Shown here: piece by piece, positions 49,652 to 58,870 of the stretch
Layout of the letters: each line of letters begins with the position of its first letter
Numbering within the stretch: position 1 is the first letter of the stretch
From: Mucilaginibacter sp. OK098
GTDB lineage: Bacteria > Bacteroidota > Bacteroidia > Sphingobacteriales > Sphingobacteriaceae
Reading direction: 5' to 3'
DNA: 64,000 bases
Assembly: GCF_900142915.1 (NCBI RefSeq)
Contig: NZ_FRCM01000001.1
Location: 992,001 to 1,056,000 of the forward strand
Program-made: the position numbers and the translations under genes
The notes under the pieces: model-generated
What the model was told of the DNA's origin: nothing
Database searches by the model: none
The model's input: the letters and a program-made list of their open reading frames with translations, nothing else

Positions 49652-51139
49652 ATGCAAGACAATCTAACTGTTACTAAATCAGGCAAATCAAGATTCCCCC
49701 GAAGTGTTCCGTTTATTATCGGAAATGAGGCTGCAGAGCGCTTCAGCTTTTACGGAATGCGTTCAGTACTTAGTCTTTTTTTGGTAAAACAATTTTTTAA
49801 CCCTACAGATAATGCCGCGTTAACAGAGCAGGCTAACGCCCATGCCAATAAATTACATCATTTATTTGTGATGGTGGCTTATGCTTTGCCATTTGTAGGC
49901 GGCATGGTGGCCGACTGGTTTACCGGCAAATACAAACTTATTTTATATGTATCGATGATTTACTGTGTCGGGCATTTAATGTTGGCTACGTTTGATGGTG
50001 GCCTTGGTGGTTTTGAACTGGGTTTACTTGTAGTTGCCGTTGGCGCTGGTGGCATTAAATCATGCGTATCAGCCAACGTTGGTGACCAGTTTGATGCTAC
50101 CAACCAGGATTTACTATCAAAAGTTTACGGCTGGTTCTATTTCAGTATCAATGCCGGCTCTATGATTTCAACCGTTGCCATTCCCTGGACTTATGAACAC
50201 TTTGGCCCCAAATGGGCTTTCGGTGTTCCCGGGCTCCTGATGGCACTGGCTACCATCATATTTTTTTCGGGTCGTAAAAAGTATGTAAAAGTCCCTCCGC
50301 AGGGCGTCAACCGCAATAACCTGGTATTTATAACCTGGTATGCGTTAACTCATTTAAGTCAGCGCATACCGGGGCAATCCATGCTCGATGTTGCCAAAGG
50401 CCCGTACGACCCTGAGCGCGTTGAAGGTGTTAAGGCAGTTTACCGGGTTATGGCGGTATTCTTTTTCGCGCTGGCATTTTGGGCAGTTTGGGATCAGTGT
50501 TTGTCTGAATGGACGCTGTATGCCGAAAAAATGAATCGTGTTATTAACCTTGGGTTTACCAAAGTTACCGTGCTGCCCGGTCAGCTATCTACGGTTAATA
50601 CCGTATTCCTGCTACTTTTCATTCCCCTCTTTAACTATGTAATATATCCGTGGCTTGATAAGCGTGGATTAAAAACCACCCCATTACGCAGGCTTGGTAC
50701 GGGGTTGGTATTAACGGCTTTATCATTTGTTGTTATCGCTTTTATCCATAATGGTATCGAGCATGGCGAAAAGCCATCAATATTTTGGGAGGTGCTGGCA
50801 TTCATGATACTTTCAGCGGCCGAAGTATTGGTATCTATCACCGGACTAGAGTATGCTTATACCCACTCACCAAAATCAATGAAGAGTACCATGACGGGTA
50901 TTTGGTTCCTAGTGGTATCATTCGGCAACCTGATAACGGCCCTTGTTAACGGTCTTATTGAAGATGGAGGCTGGTGGGCCAAAAACCTTAGAGGCGCAAA
51001 CTATGAATGGTTTTTTGTAACGTTTATCGGTGTATTTATAATAGTATTCATGTTTGTTTCGCCTCGGTTGAAAGAACGCAATTACATTACTGACCCATAT
51101 ATTGATAACCAGGCAACCGCGGAAGCAAACAACCTGTAA
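49652..51139 (+). CDS. POT-family proton-dependent oligopeptide transporter
   Basis: A 495-residue major-facilitator protein with ~12-14 membrane helices. The ExxER proton-coupling motif is GNEAAERFSFYGMRSVL (Glu26, Glu29, Arg30). The PTR2 signatures are GGMVADWFTGKYKLILYVS and FYFSINAGSMIST. It imports di- or tripeptides with protons. It may work with peptidases such as the M19 and CocE-type enzymes in this window; that is inference. Confidence 0.93.
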   Translation: MQDNLTVTKSGKSRFPRSVPFIIGNEAAERFSFYGMRSVLSLFLVKQFFNPTDNAALTEQANAHANKLHHLFVMVAYALPFVGGMVADWFTGKYKLILYVSMIYCVGHLMLATFDGGLGGFELGLLVVAVGAGGIKSCVSANVGDQFDATNQDLLSKVYGWFYFSINAGSMISTVAIPWTYEHFGPKWAFGVPGLLMALATIIFFSGRKKYVKVPPQGVNRNNLVFITWYALTHLSQRIPGQSMLDVAKGPYDPERVEGVKAVYRVMAVFFFALAFWAVWDQCLSEWTLYAEKMNRVINLGFTKVTVLPGQLSTVNTVFLLLFIPLFNYVIYPWLDKRGLKTTPLRRLGTGLVLTALSFVVIAFIHNGIEHGEKPSIFWEVLAFMILSAAEVLVSITGLEYAYTHSPKSMKSTMTGIWFLVVSFGNLITALVNGLIEDGGWWAKNLRGANYEWFFVTFIGVFIIVFMFVSPRLKERNYITDPYIDNQATAEANNL

Positions 51140-51153
51140 ATCAGCATGGTTAT

Positions 51154-51192
51154 AAAAAAGCAGTAAAGTAACAATTACTTTACTGCTTTTTT
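51154..51192 (+). terminator. Terminator after the POT transporter gene
   Basis: AAAAAAGCAGTAAAGTAA pairs with TTACTTTACTGCTTTTTT around a three-base loop; a strong intrinsic terminator 15 bases after the stop codon. Confidence 0.85.
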
Positions 51193-51251
51193 ATTTTTAA
51201 TGAAGCCTAAAATCAAGTATTTTCGCCAATTGTTTATCTAAATATTTTCGG

Positions 51252-51983
51252 GTGCCTGATAGCATAGTAATTATTCCAACGTATAATGAAAAGGAGAACA
51301 TTGAACGGATGATCCGTAAAGTATTCTCTCTTCCTCATGATTTTCATATCCTTATTATTGACGATGGCTCGCCCGACGGTACACAGAACATTGTAAAACA
51401 GCTCCAGCTTGAATATACTGATAAGTTGTTTATTGAGGAGCGAGCAGGCAAGCAAGGCCTTGGCACAGCTTATATCCATGGCTTTAAGTGGAGCATAGCC
51501 CATCAATACGATTACATTTTTGAGATGGACGCCGATTTTTCACACAACCCCGATGATCTGTTAAAATTGAGGCAAGCCTGTATTGACGGCGCCGATGCGG
51601 TGATAGGCTCGCGTTATATTAATGGTGTAAATGTGGTTAACTGGCCAATGAGCCGCGTACTGATGAGCTATTTTGCGTCGGTATATGTAAGGTTTATAAC
51701 CGGCATTGATGTTAGGGACGCTACAGCAGGCTTTATGTGCTATAAACGTAAAGTACTTGAAACCATCCAGCTAAATAAAGTAAAGTTTGTTGGCTACGCT
51801 TTTCAGATCGAGATGAAGTATACCACCATAAAACATGGCTTTAAGCTGGTGGAGGTACCCATTATATTCACCGACCGCACATTAGGTACTTCAAAAATGT
51901 CGACAAGTATTTTCAGGGAAGCATTTTTTGGAGTGATCCAGATGAAAATCAATTCCATATTCAGGAAGTATCCGGAAGGGTGA
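51252..51983 (+). CDS. Polyprenol-phosphate mannosyltransferase-like (DPM1-type) GT2
   Basis: A 243-residue soluble GT2. Motifs: VIIPTYNEKENIERMIRKV, ILIIDDGSPDGTQNIV, metal-site MDADFSHNPDDL, DAVIGSRYINGVNVVNWP (family core), DATAGFMCYKR and VEVPIIFTDRTLGTSKMS. These are typical of dolichol/polyprenol-phosphate mannose synthases without C-terminal membrane helices. The start is GTG, and there is no ATG before the conserved first strand. It supplies a lipid-linked sugar for envelope glycosylation. Confidence 0.9.
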   Translation: MPDSIVIIPTYNEKENIERMIRKVFSLPHDFHILIIDDGSPDGTQNIVKQLQLEYTDKLFIEERAGKQGLGTAYIHGFKWSIAHQYDYIFEMDADFSHNPDDLLKLRQACIDGADAVIGSRYINGVNVVNWPMSRVLMSYFASVYVRFITGIDVRDATAGFMCYKRKVLETIQLNKVKFVGYAFQIEMKYTTIKHGFKLVEVPIIFTDRTLGTSKMSTSIFREAFFGVIQMKINSIFRKYPEG

Positions 51984-52095
51984 GAAAGAGGTAAAAGGCG
52001 AAAGGCAAAAAACAAACATTTTTTTATGTAAAGGAAACCTTTTACCCTTTACCTTTATCCTTTCACCTCAATAAAAAATACTAATTTCGTTGGCA

Positions 52096-53118
52096 ATGAA
52101 TGAACATCTCGATCCTGAGCGCGAACGCCTCTCTCCTGCCGAACGTGATATTGAAAAAGTTTTACGGCCGCAGGTATTTGAGGATTTTACCGGTCAGCAT
52201 AAAATATTAGCCAATTTAAAAATATTTGTGCAGGCTGCCCGCCAGCGTGGCGAGGCGCTTGACCATGTGCTATTGCACGGCCCTCCCGGCCTTGGTAAAA
52301 CCACGTTGTCGTACATTATTGCAAATGAGATGGGGGTTGGTATCAAGATAACGTCAGGACCGGTGCTTGATAAACCCGGTGACCTTGCAGGCTTATTAAC
52401 CAATCTTGAAACCGGCGATATTTTATTTATTGACGAGATCCACAGGCTTAGCCCCCTTGTTGAAGAATACCTGTACTCAGCAATGGAGGATTTTAAGATT
52501 GATATTATGTTGGAGAGTGGCCCGAATGCACGTTCAGTACAGATTTCCTTAAACCCATTTACCCTGGTTGGGGCAACCACGCGTTCAGGCCTGCTTACCG
52601 CGCCTTTGCGTGCCAGGTTTGGGATCAATTCGCGCCTGGAGTATTATGATGCTAAATTGTTAACCACTATACTTTTACGCTCTTCATCCATATTAAAAAC
52701 ACCGATAAGCGATGAAGGCGCTTATGAAATTGCGCGTCGCAGCCGTGGTACCCCGCGTATTGCCAATGCTTTGTTACGCCGCACACGCGATTTTGCCCAG
52801 ATAAAAGGCGATGGCAATATTGATACTGAGATTGCTAAATTTGCCTTAAATGCACTTAATGTTGATGAACATGGGCTTGATGAAATGGATAATAAGATCC
52901 TGAGCACAATTATTGATAAATTTAAAGGCGGCCCTGTCGGCTTAAAAACTATAGCAACGGCCGTAGGTGAAGATGAAGGTACAATTGAAGAGGTATATGA
53001 GCCTTTTTTAATCCAGGAAGGCTTTTTGATGCGCACTGCACGTGGCCGCGAAGCGACCGAAAATGCCTATAAACATTTAGGTAAAATAAAAACAGGTGGA
53101 AATCCTTCGCTGTTTTAA
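52096..53118 (+). CDS. ruvB: Holliday junction branch migration helicase subunit RuvB
   Basis: A 340-residue AAA+ ATPase of normal length. Walker A is [13 protein letters not shown], Walker B is [12 protein letters not shown], sensor 1 is [21 protein letters not shown], and the C-terminal winged helix has [23 protein letters not shown]. It drives branch migration with RuvA. A TTG two codons upstream (52090) could also open the frame; the ATG is preferred. A purine/pyrimidine-rich imperfect inverted repeat lies between it and the preceding gene. Confidence 0.97.
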   Translation: MNEHLDPERERLSPAERDIEKVLRPQVFEDFTGQHKILANLKIFVQAARQRGEALDHVLLHGPPGLGKTTLSYIIANEMGVGIKITSGPVLDKPGDLAGLLTNLETGDILFIDEIHRLSPLVEEYLYSAMEDFKIDIMLESGPNARSVQISLNPFTLVGATTRSGLLTAPLRARFGINSRLEYYDAKLLTTILLRSSSILKTPISDEGAYEIARRSRGTPRIANALLRRTRDFAQIKGDGNIDTEIAKFALNALNVDEHGLDEMDNKILSTIIDKFKGGPVGLKTIATAVGEDEGTIEEVYEPFLIQEGFLMRTARGREATENAYKHLGKIKTGGNPSLF

Positions 53119-53262
53119 CCAATAGTTACTACATTTGGATTTATAAACCGATTTGACTGGTGAAGAACTTTAGTCATAATGGGTAAGCACACCTTATCCC
53201 TATGGATCCTCTTTCTGCCGGCAATCAATATTTTATAATATAATTCTCTGTTTATTTTGAAT

Positions 53263-53820
53263 ATGTACAACTATAATATTCTTAATGATAAAGAACTAAC
53301 TGACTTGCTTCAGCAAGGCAATGAGCATGCCTTTACCGAAATTTATAACAGGTATTGGGCAAAGTTATTTGCTATTGCAGCGAATAAAATAAAAGAACTG
53401 GACGAAGCTGAGGAAATTGTACAGGATATATTTGTTTCGCTATGGAAAAGGCGGAACGAGTTAGGTGTAATCGATACACTAAGCTCTTATCTTGCCGTAT
53501 CTGTTAAATACCGGGTAATTAAAATTCTAGATAAGCGAAACAATCAGCAAAAATATTCTGATTATAGTCAGCATACCGCAAACCTTACTGACGATTCAAC
53601 CCAGCAATGGCTTGAATTTGAAGAATTACGAAGCAGGTTAGCCGCTTTCGTAGCGGATCTGCCGGAAAAATGTCGATTAGTGTATAAAATGAGTCGCGAT
53701 TCAGGCTTTTCCCAAAAAAGGATAGCTGCAGAATTGGGGATCTCTGAAAAAACAGTTGAGGCACATTTAGGAAAAGCTATTAAAACATTACGTACCAGGC
53801 TAAGCCAGTTCCTGTTATAA
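53263..53820 (+). CDS. ECF RNA polymerase sigma factor (sigma-70 family)
   Basis: A 185-residue extracytoplasmic-function sigma factor of the Bacteroidota group linked to SusCD loci. Region 2 is AFTEIYNRYWAKLFAIAANK and EAEEIVQDIFVSLWKRR; region 4 is DLPEKCRLVYKMSRDSGFSQKRIAAELGISEKTVEAHLGKAI (core RIAAELGISEKTVEAHL). It should be held by the FecR anti-sigma factor encoded 90 bases downstream and direct transcription of the susC/susD operon. The ATG at 53263 was chosen over the TTG two codons earlier. Confidence 0.93.
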   Translation: MYNYNILNDKELTDLLQQGNEHAFTEIYNRYWAKLFAIAANKIKELDEAEEIVQDIFVSLWKRRNELGVIDTLSSYLAVSVKYRVIKILDKRNNQQKYSDYSQHTANLTDDSTQQWLEFEELRSRLAAFVADLPEKCRLVYKMSRDSGFSQKRIAAELGISEKTVEAHLGKAIKTLRTRLSQFLL

Positions 53821-53910
53821 AGGCCATCTAAAAAAATATTAAAAAATATTTCACATTACACTAAGGGATTTCAATCTTTCAGCGGACTTACTATTAAATA
53901 AACCAGCTGA

Positions 53911-55068
53911 ATGGAAAACCGTTACCAGGAATTAGCAAAAAAATGGCTGAATAAAACCATCACTCCTGATGAACAGGCCGAATTTGCAGCGTGGTATAAT
54001 GCAGATCAGGACATCCCTGTTGATATTCCACCAACATTTGCTGAAAATGAAGAAGTATTAAGGGAACGAATATTAAATAAAATAAACCGTGATATTAAAA
54101 AAGACAATAACCGGTTTAAAATAATAATACCAACATGGTTACGTGTAGCAGCCGGCATATTGCTATTTGCAGGCTGTTTTATATACTATTTTGTGCAGAT
54201 CCATCAGCCGGTTAAGCAACTTGCTTTAATCCGTCAAAAACCTCAGTTAAAAAACGATGTAAGTCCTGGTGGTAATAAAGCTATTTTAACACTTGCCAAC
54301 GGAAGTAAAATAGATTTAAATGATGTTAAAAATGGTGTTTTAGCCAGCCAGGGTAAAACTGTGCTAAAAAAAGATAAGGACGGGCAGCTTATATACGAAG
54401 CACCGGGCGGGAAAGCTAAAGACTCATCATCTATATACAATACCATTACCATTCCAAAAGGCGGCCAGTTCCAGATTGTGCTGAGCGATGGCAGTAAGGT
54501 GTGGCTTAATTCCGCCTCGTCAATTACCTTTCCAACTGCTTTCTCAAAAATCGAAAGAAAAGTTACCATAACAGGCGAGGTTTATTTTGAGGTAGCTAAA
54601 AACAAACACCTGCCATTCAGAGTTGTCGCAGGTAAGCAAACAGTTGAAGTATTAGGAACCCACTTTAACATTAATGCTTATTCAGATGAAGACGCAATTA
54701 AAACTACCCTTATTGAGGGAAGCGTAAAAGTATCTGCTGATTCCCAAAGTGCTATTCTAAAGCCCGAACAACAATCAAGTATTTTAAACAATAAACACGG
54801 ACATATCAGCATAAACACGGTTGACACAGATGATGTGCTTGCCTGGAAAAATGGCAACTTCCTGTTTGAAAGAGCCGAAATACAGTTAATAATGCGTGAG
54901 GCTTCCCGGTGGTATGATGTAGATATTAAATATGAGAGCGAGTTGCCGCCACGGCGTTTTACAGGGAGCATATCCCGTAATGTAAATCTGTCTGAGTTAT
55001 TGAAGATGTTAAAATATACCGGTATAAATTTTAAAATAGAAGGTAAAACTATAATAGTTACTCCTTAA
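53911..55068 (+). CDS. FecR-family anti-sigma factor
   Basis: A 385-residue single-pass inner-membrane protein. The N-terminal cytoplasmic part (1-75) would bind the sigma factor (LAKKWLNKTITPDEQAEFAAWY). A membrane helix lies at ~77-97, then the periplasmic FecR domain (GGQFQIVLSDGSKVWLNSAS and VLGTHFNINAYSDE), then DUF4974 at the C-terminus (LIMREASRWYDVDIKYESEL). It senses substrate through the STN domain of the adjacent SusC. Proteolysis, possibly by a RseP-type protease, would release sigma. Confidence 0.93.
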   Translation: MENRYQELAKKWLNKTITPDEQAEFAAWYNADQDIPVDIPPTFAENEEVLRERILNKINRDIKKDNNRFKIIIPTWLRVAAGILLFAGCFIYYFVQIHQPVKQLALIRQKPQLKNDVSPGGNKAILTLANGSKIDLNDVKNGVLASQGKTVLKKDKDGQLIYEAPGGKAKDSSSIYNTITIPKGGQFQIVLSDGSKVWLNSASSITFPTAFSKIERKVTITGEVYFEVAKNKHLPFRVVAGKQTVEVLGTHFNINAYSDEDAIKTTLIEGSVKVSADSQSAILKPEQQSSILNNKHGHISINTVDTDDVLAWKNGNFLFERAEIQLIMREASRWYDVDIKYESELPPRRFTGSISRNVNLSELLKMLKYTGINFKIEGKTIIVTP

Positions 55069-55384
55069 TACCGTACCTGGATAAACTATTGAAAAACAAT
55101 ATTGCCGGGTTAACCAGCCTTGCAAAATAATGATGTTACCGTTTTGGTAATGCGATGCCTATATGTGAATCAATCAATTATTAACCATAAACTAAATTCA
55201 ATGAGAAAATTAATACTTAGATCCCCCTGACATTTGAGGTAATTTTTTTTATGAAGAGCATAAAAAGCATCGGGTAAAAAATCCGGGAAGCGTTGGAGCG
55301 CTTACCCGGGTCAATATCTGGGTTACCTCTATCCACAATCGCGAAATTGAAATAATAAGTTTTTAACCCAAACACAACAAAACT
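55069..55384 (+). promoter_or_regulatory. Leader region of the susC gene with GC-rich hairpin
   Basis: This 316-base gap has no credible gene. At 55283-55309 CCGGGAAGCG pairs with CGCTTACCCGG (one bulge) in otherwise AT-rich DNA, ~75 bases before the susC start codon. It may belong to the untranslated leader. The promoter of the ECF sigma target should be here, but I could not place its elements reliably. Confidence 0.4.
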
Positions 55385-58300
55385 ATGAAATTTAATTTTA
55401 TGGTGGTGCCTGTTAAACGGCATCATCTGTACAAAATTTTATTAGCTATGAAGCTAACCGCTGTTCTTATTTTTACAGCCCTTTTAAATGTAAGCGCCAA
55501 AACTTATAGTCAGAACATAAACATCCACCAGAGTAATATATCTGTTGAGAAAATATTGAAGCTGATTAAAAAACAAAGCGGCTACAATTATTTTTATGAT
55601 GAAGCTGCTGTAGCAAAAACTTCGAAAGTAAACATTGACGTTAACAACGTTACTGTTGAAGAAGCATTGAACCTTTTGTTTAAAAATCAGCCTTTAACTT
55701 ACCGCATCTTTCAGCAAACCATTGTTGTAAAAGCCAAGGATGAGGTGAAAGCAGAAGCCGACGTGGCCCAAAAGGTACAGGGAACCGTAACAGATGCAAA
55801 AGGGCCGTTACCTGGTGTTAGCGTTAGGGTAAAGGGTACCACCATTGGCACAGTAACGGATATTAATGGTAAATACATTTTAAATGATATTGATGGCGGA
55901 GCAACCCTGGTTTTTACTTTTGTTGGTTACAACAGCCAGGAAGTGCCTATTAATAACCGGGCAACTGTTGATGTTCAACTAAAGGAATCGTCAAGCGCTC
56001 TTAATGAAGTTGTGGTAATTGGTTATGGTACGGCAAAAAAATCTGACCTTACCGGAGCTGTAACTACAGTTAAGGCCGAGCAGCTACTGGATAAACCTGT
56101 ACCAAATTTAACGCAGGCATTACAAGGTAAGGTTGCCGGTGTTGACGTAAGCGTTAATAGCAATGCACCGGGTGCAGCAGCAAAGGTACGTATTAGAGGT
56201 ATTGGCTCTATCAATTCAAACCTTGACCCGCTTTATGTGGTTGATGGTGTTGTTGGTGTTGACCCTAACTCGATCAATCCCAACGATGTTGCCTCTCTTG
56301 AGATTTTGAAAGATGCATCATCAACAGCTATTTACGGTGTGCGTGGTGCTAATGGCGTAATCATGGTAACTACCAAGCGTGGTAAAAAAGGGCCGGCCAA
56401 TATTAGCTATGAAACAAATTTAAATGTAAGCGAGCTTTACAGGCATGTACCAACGCTTAATTCAAAACAATTTGTTGACATTTATAATCAAGCATATGCC
56501 AACGGGGCGAAATTTGATCCTAACGGCCTTGTGCAAACACCCCCCAAGGCGTTAAATCATGCTAATTTCCCATTGTTATTTGACACCAATAACAACCCTA
56601 TTTACAACACCAATTGGGAAAAGGAAACGTATAAGCCTGTTTTTTCACAAAACCACCAACTAAATATTCAGGGCGGTAACGAAAAATCTGTTTACAGTTT
56701 ATCATTAGGTTATTTAAACCAGAATGGCTTAACACCAACATCAAATTTTAAACGCTACTCCATTAAAATGACTATGGATAATGATGTTAAAGACTGGCTA
56801 AAAATAGGTGGTAGTATAAATGTGATTGCCAGCAGGCAGCGTTTGGTAACTGATGGCAACGGAAGTTTGAATGTACCGCGTGCCGTAAGTGAAGAGGTGC
56901 CAATTGTGCCGATAAAATATCCGGATGGAAACTGGGCAGGAAATTTTGATATAGCAGGACTTGAGGGCGCACCTAACCCCATTCAAATAGCTAATGAGCG
57001 CTATACAATTAATAACACCCAGCAAATGATAGGTAATGTATACATGCTGTTTAAGATATCAAAAGAACTTGAGTTTAAAACAGATCTTGGTTATGATTTA
57101 CGCAATCAAAAAAATAATTTTTATTCGTCTTTGGCATTACAGCATTTATCTGCTGACCAGGGTGGGGTAGCCAACATTAATTCAAATACAAATTACTATT
57201 GGCAAAGTGAAAACTACCTTACCTGGAATAAAAAGATAAATGACCATCAAAGATTTACCGCGCTGGCAGGGATCTCTTTTAGCAGAGATGTTTACGAACG
57301 GGTAAGAGCCGAAACACAAAATTTCATTGATGATTTTTACCAGTTTAATAACCTGGGTGCTGGTTCTGTTAAAAGCGCTTCTGAATCTGACAACCAACCC
57401 AATTCCCCGGGCGGGTACCAACCAGGCTCGTTAAACTCCTATTACGGCCGTATCAGCTACAATATTGATGACAAATATTTATTTACCGCAACAGGCCGTT
57501 ATGATGGTTCATCAAGATTTAGTGACAAAAACAAATATTCGTTCTTCCCTTCAGCAGGTATTGCATGGCGCGTATCTCAGGAAGATTTCTTAAAGGATAG
57601 TAAGACTGTTTCAAATTTAAAGATCAGAACAAGTTATGGCATTACAGGTAACCAGGAAATTGGTAACTATCGCTCTCTTGCACAATTATCTACCAGTCAA
57701 ACAGTTATAAATGGCGCATCTGCAATATCACTGTTGCCTGGCTATTTGGGTAATCCTGATTTGAAATGGGAAAGAACTAAAATGGCGGATGCCGGTTTGG
57801 AATTAGGTTTATTTGGTGATAGAGTAAATTTCAACGCTGATTTTTATATTAAAAATACCAGTGACGTTTTATTACAAACACCGATTCCGTGGACTGCAGG
57901 TTTTACAACCGCTAATGTTTACAAAAATGTTGGCTCACTTAGAAATACGGGTATTGAGCTTAGTTTAAATACTATAAACATTAAAAGCGATAATTTTCAA
58001 TGGTCAACTTTATTATTATTCGCCAGTAACAAAAACGAGGTTACCAAATTAAATGATGGCAATGCTGATATATTTCCAGGCCCGAACTTTCTGGGACAGA
58101 ATTATGTAATACGTGTTGGTGCACCACTTGGGTCGTTTTATGGCATGACAAGGCTTGGAACTTACAGTGATTCGCCCGCTGATATTGCTGAGGCCGCTAA
58201 ACATGGTTTAAAAGCTGGAGACCGTAAATATCGCTATAATGCTGATGGAAGTAACTATTATAGCATCATCGGTCGTTCGAACCCTAAATGGACAGGCAAC

Positions 58301-58798
58301 TTTAATAGCACAATGAGATACAAAAACTGGGATTTCTCGTTTGATATCCGTTTTGTACAGGGTGTAAACACAGCAGCTAACTTTAAACACTCTTCGGAAG
58401 ACAGGCAAACCATATCAAACAGCTTAACTACCGTATTAAACGGATGGACACCTACAAATCAAAACACATATATATCGCAAGTCCGTAACTACAAATATGC
58501 ACAGGATTCGCATTTTGATACCTGGTGGGTTGAGGATGGTTCATTTATACGTGGGCAAAATTTTGTATTAGGTTATAGCTTCCCCAGCCAATCGCTCAAG
58601 AAATTGCACATGAACCGTCTGCGTATTTATGCAAGTGTTCAAAATTTGTTTGTTATTACAAAATATACTGGTTATGACCCTGAGGTTGATACGTTTAATC
58701 AGTCGTATGGAAATAACTCAGCGTTTTCTCAAAACATAGATTTCTTTGCTAACCCTCGTCCACGTATATGGAATCTTGGTGTACAAGTAGGGTTTTAA
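55385..58798 (+). CDS. SusC/RagA-family TonB-linked outer membrane protein with STN domain
   Basis: A 1137-residue glycan importer. A signal peptide ending in VSAKTYSQ (long N-region), STN signalling domain at ~48-112, carboxypeptidase-like domain at ~130-208 (VQGTVTDAKGPLPGVSVRVK), TonB-box/plug beginning at ALNEVVVIGYGTAKKSDLTG, RGIGSINSNLDPLYVVDGVV and ILKDASSTAIYGVRGANGVI, then a large barrel. The STN domain couples substrate binding to the FecR/ECF switch upstream. It forms the SusCD pair with the next gene. Confidence 0.95.
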   Translation: MKFNFMVVPVKRHHLYKILLAMKLTAVLIFTALLNVSAKTYSQNINIHQSNISVEKILKLIKKQSGYNYFYDEAAVAKTSKVNIDVNNVTVEEALNLLFKNQPLTYRIFQQTIVVKAKDEVKAEADVAQKVQGTVTDAKGPLPGVSVRVKGTTIGTVTDINGKYILNDIDGGATLVFTFVGYNSQEVPINNRATVDVQLKESSSALNEVVVIGYGTAKKSDLTGAVTTVKAEQLLDKPVPNLTQALQGKVAGVDVSVNSNAPGAAAKVRIRGIGSINSNLDPLYVVDGVVGVDPNSINPNDVASLEILKDASSTAIYGVRGANGVIMVTTKRGKKGPANISYETNLNVSELYRHVPTLNSKQFVDIYNQAYANGAKFDPNGLVQTPPKALNHANFPLLFDTNNNPIYNTNWEKETYKPVFSQNHQLNIQGGNEKSVYSLSLGYLNQNGLTPTSNFKRYSIKMTMDNDVKDWLKIGGSINVIASRQRLVTDGNGSLNVPRAVSEEVPIVPIKYPDGNWAGNFDIAGLEGAPNPIQIANERYTINNTQQMIGNVYMLFKISKELEFKTDLGYDLRNQKNNFYSSLALQHLSADQGGVANINSNTNYYWQSENYLTWNKKINDHQRFTALAGISFSRDVYERVRAETQNFIDDFYQFNNLGAGSVKSASESDNQPNSPGGYQPGSLNSYYGRISYNIDDKYLFTATGRYDGSSRFSDKNKYSFFPSAGIAWRVSQEDFLKDSKTVSNLKIRTSYGITGNQEIGNYRSLAQLSTSQTVINGASAISLLPGYLGNPDLKWERTKMADAGLELGLFGDRVNFNADFYIKNTSDVLLQTPIPWTAGFTTANVYKNVGSLRNTGIELSLNTINIKSDNFQWSTLLLFASNKNEVTKLNDGNADIFPGPNFLGQNYVIRVGAPLGSFYGMTRLGTYSDSPADIAEAAKHGLKAGDRKYRYNADGSNYYSIIGRSNPKWTGNFNSTMRYKNWDFSFDIRFVQGVNTAANFKHSSEDRQTISNSLTTVLNGWTPTNQNTYISQVRNYKYAQDSHFDTWWVEDGSFIRGQNFVLGYSFPSQSLKKLHMNRLRIYASVQNLFVITKYTGYDPEVDTFNQSYGNNSAFSQNIDFFANPRPRIWNLGVQVGF

Positions 58799-58870
58799 AA
58801 ATTGTGTCATGACAAAAGCACATAGAAAAACAATAGTGAAAGATTGAACCATAATCTAAAATTGAATAAA

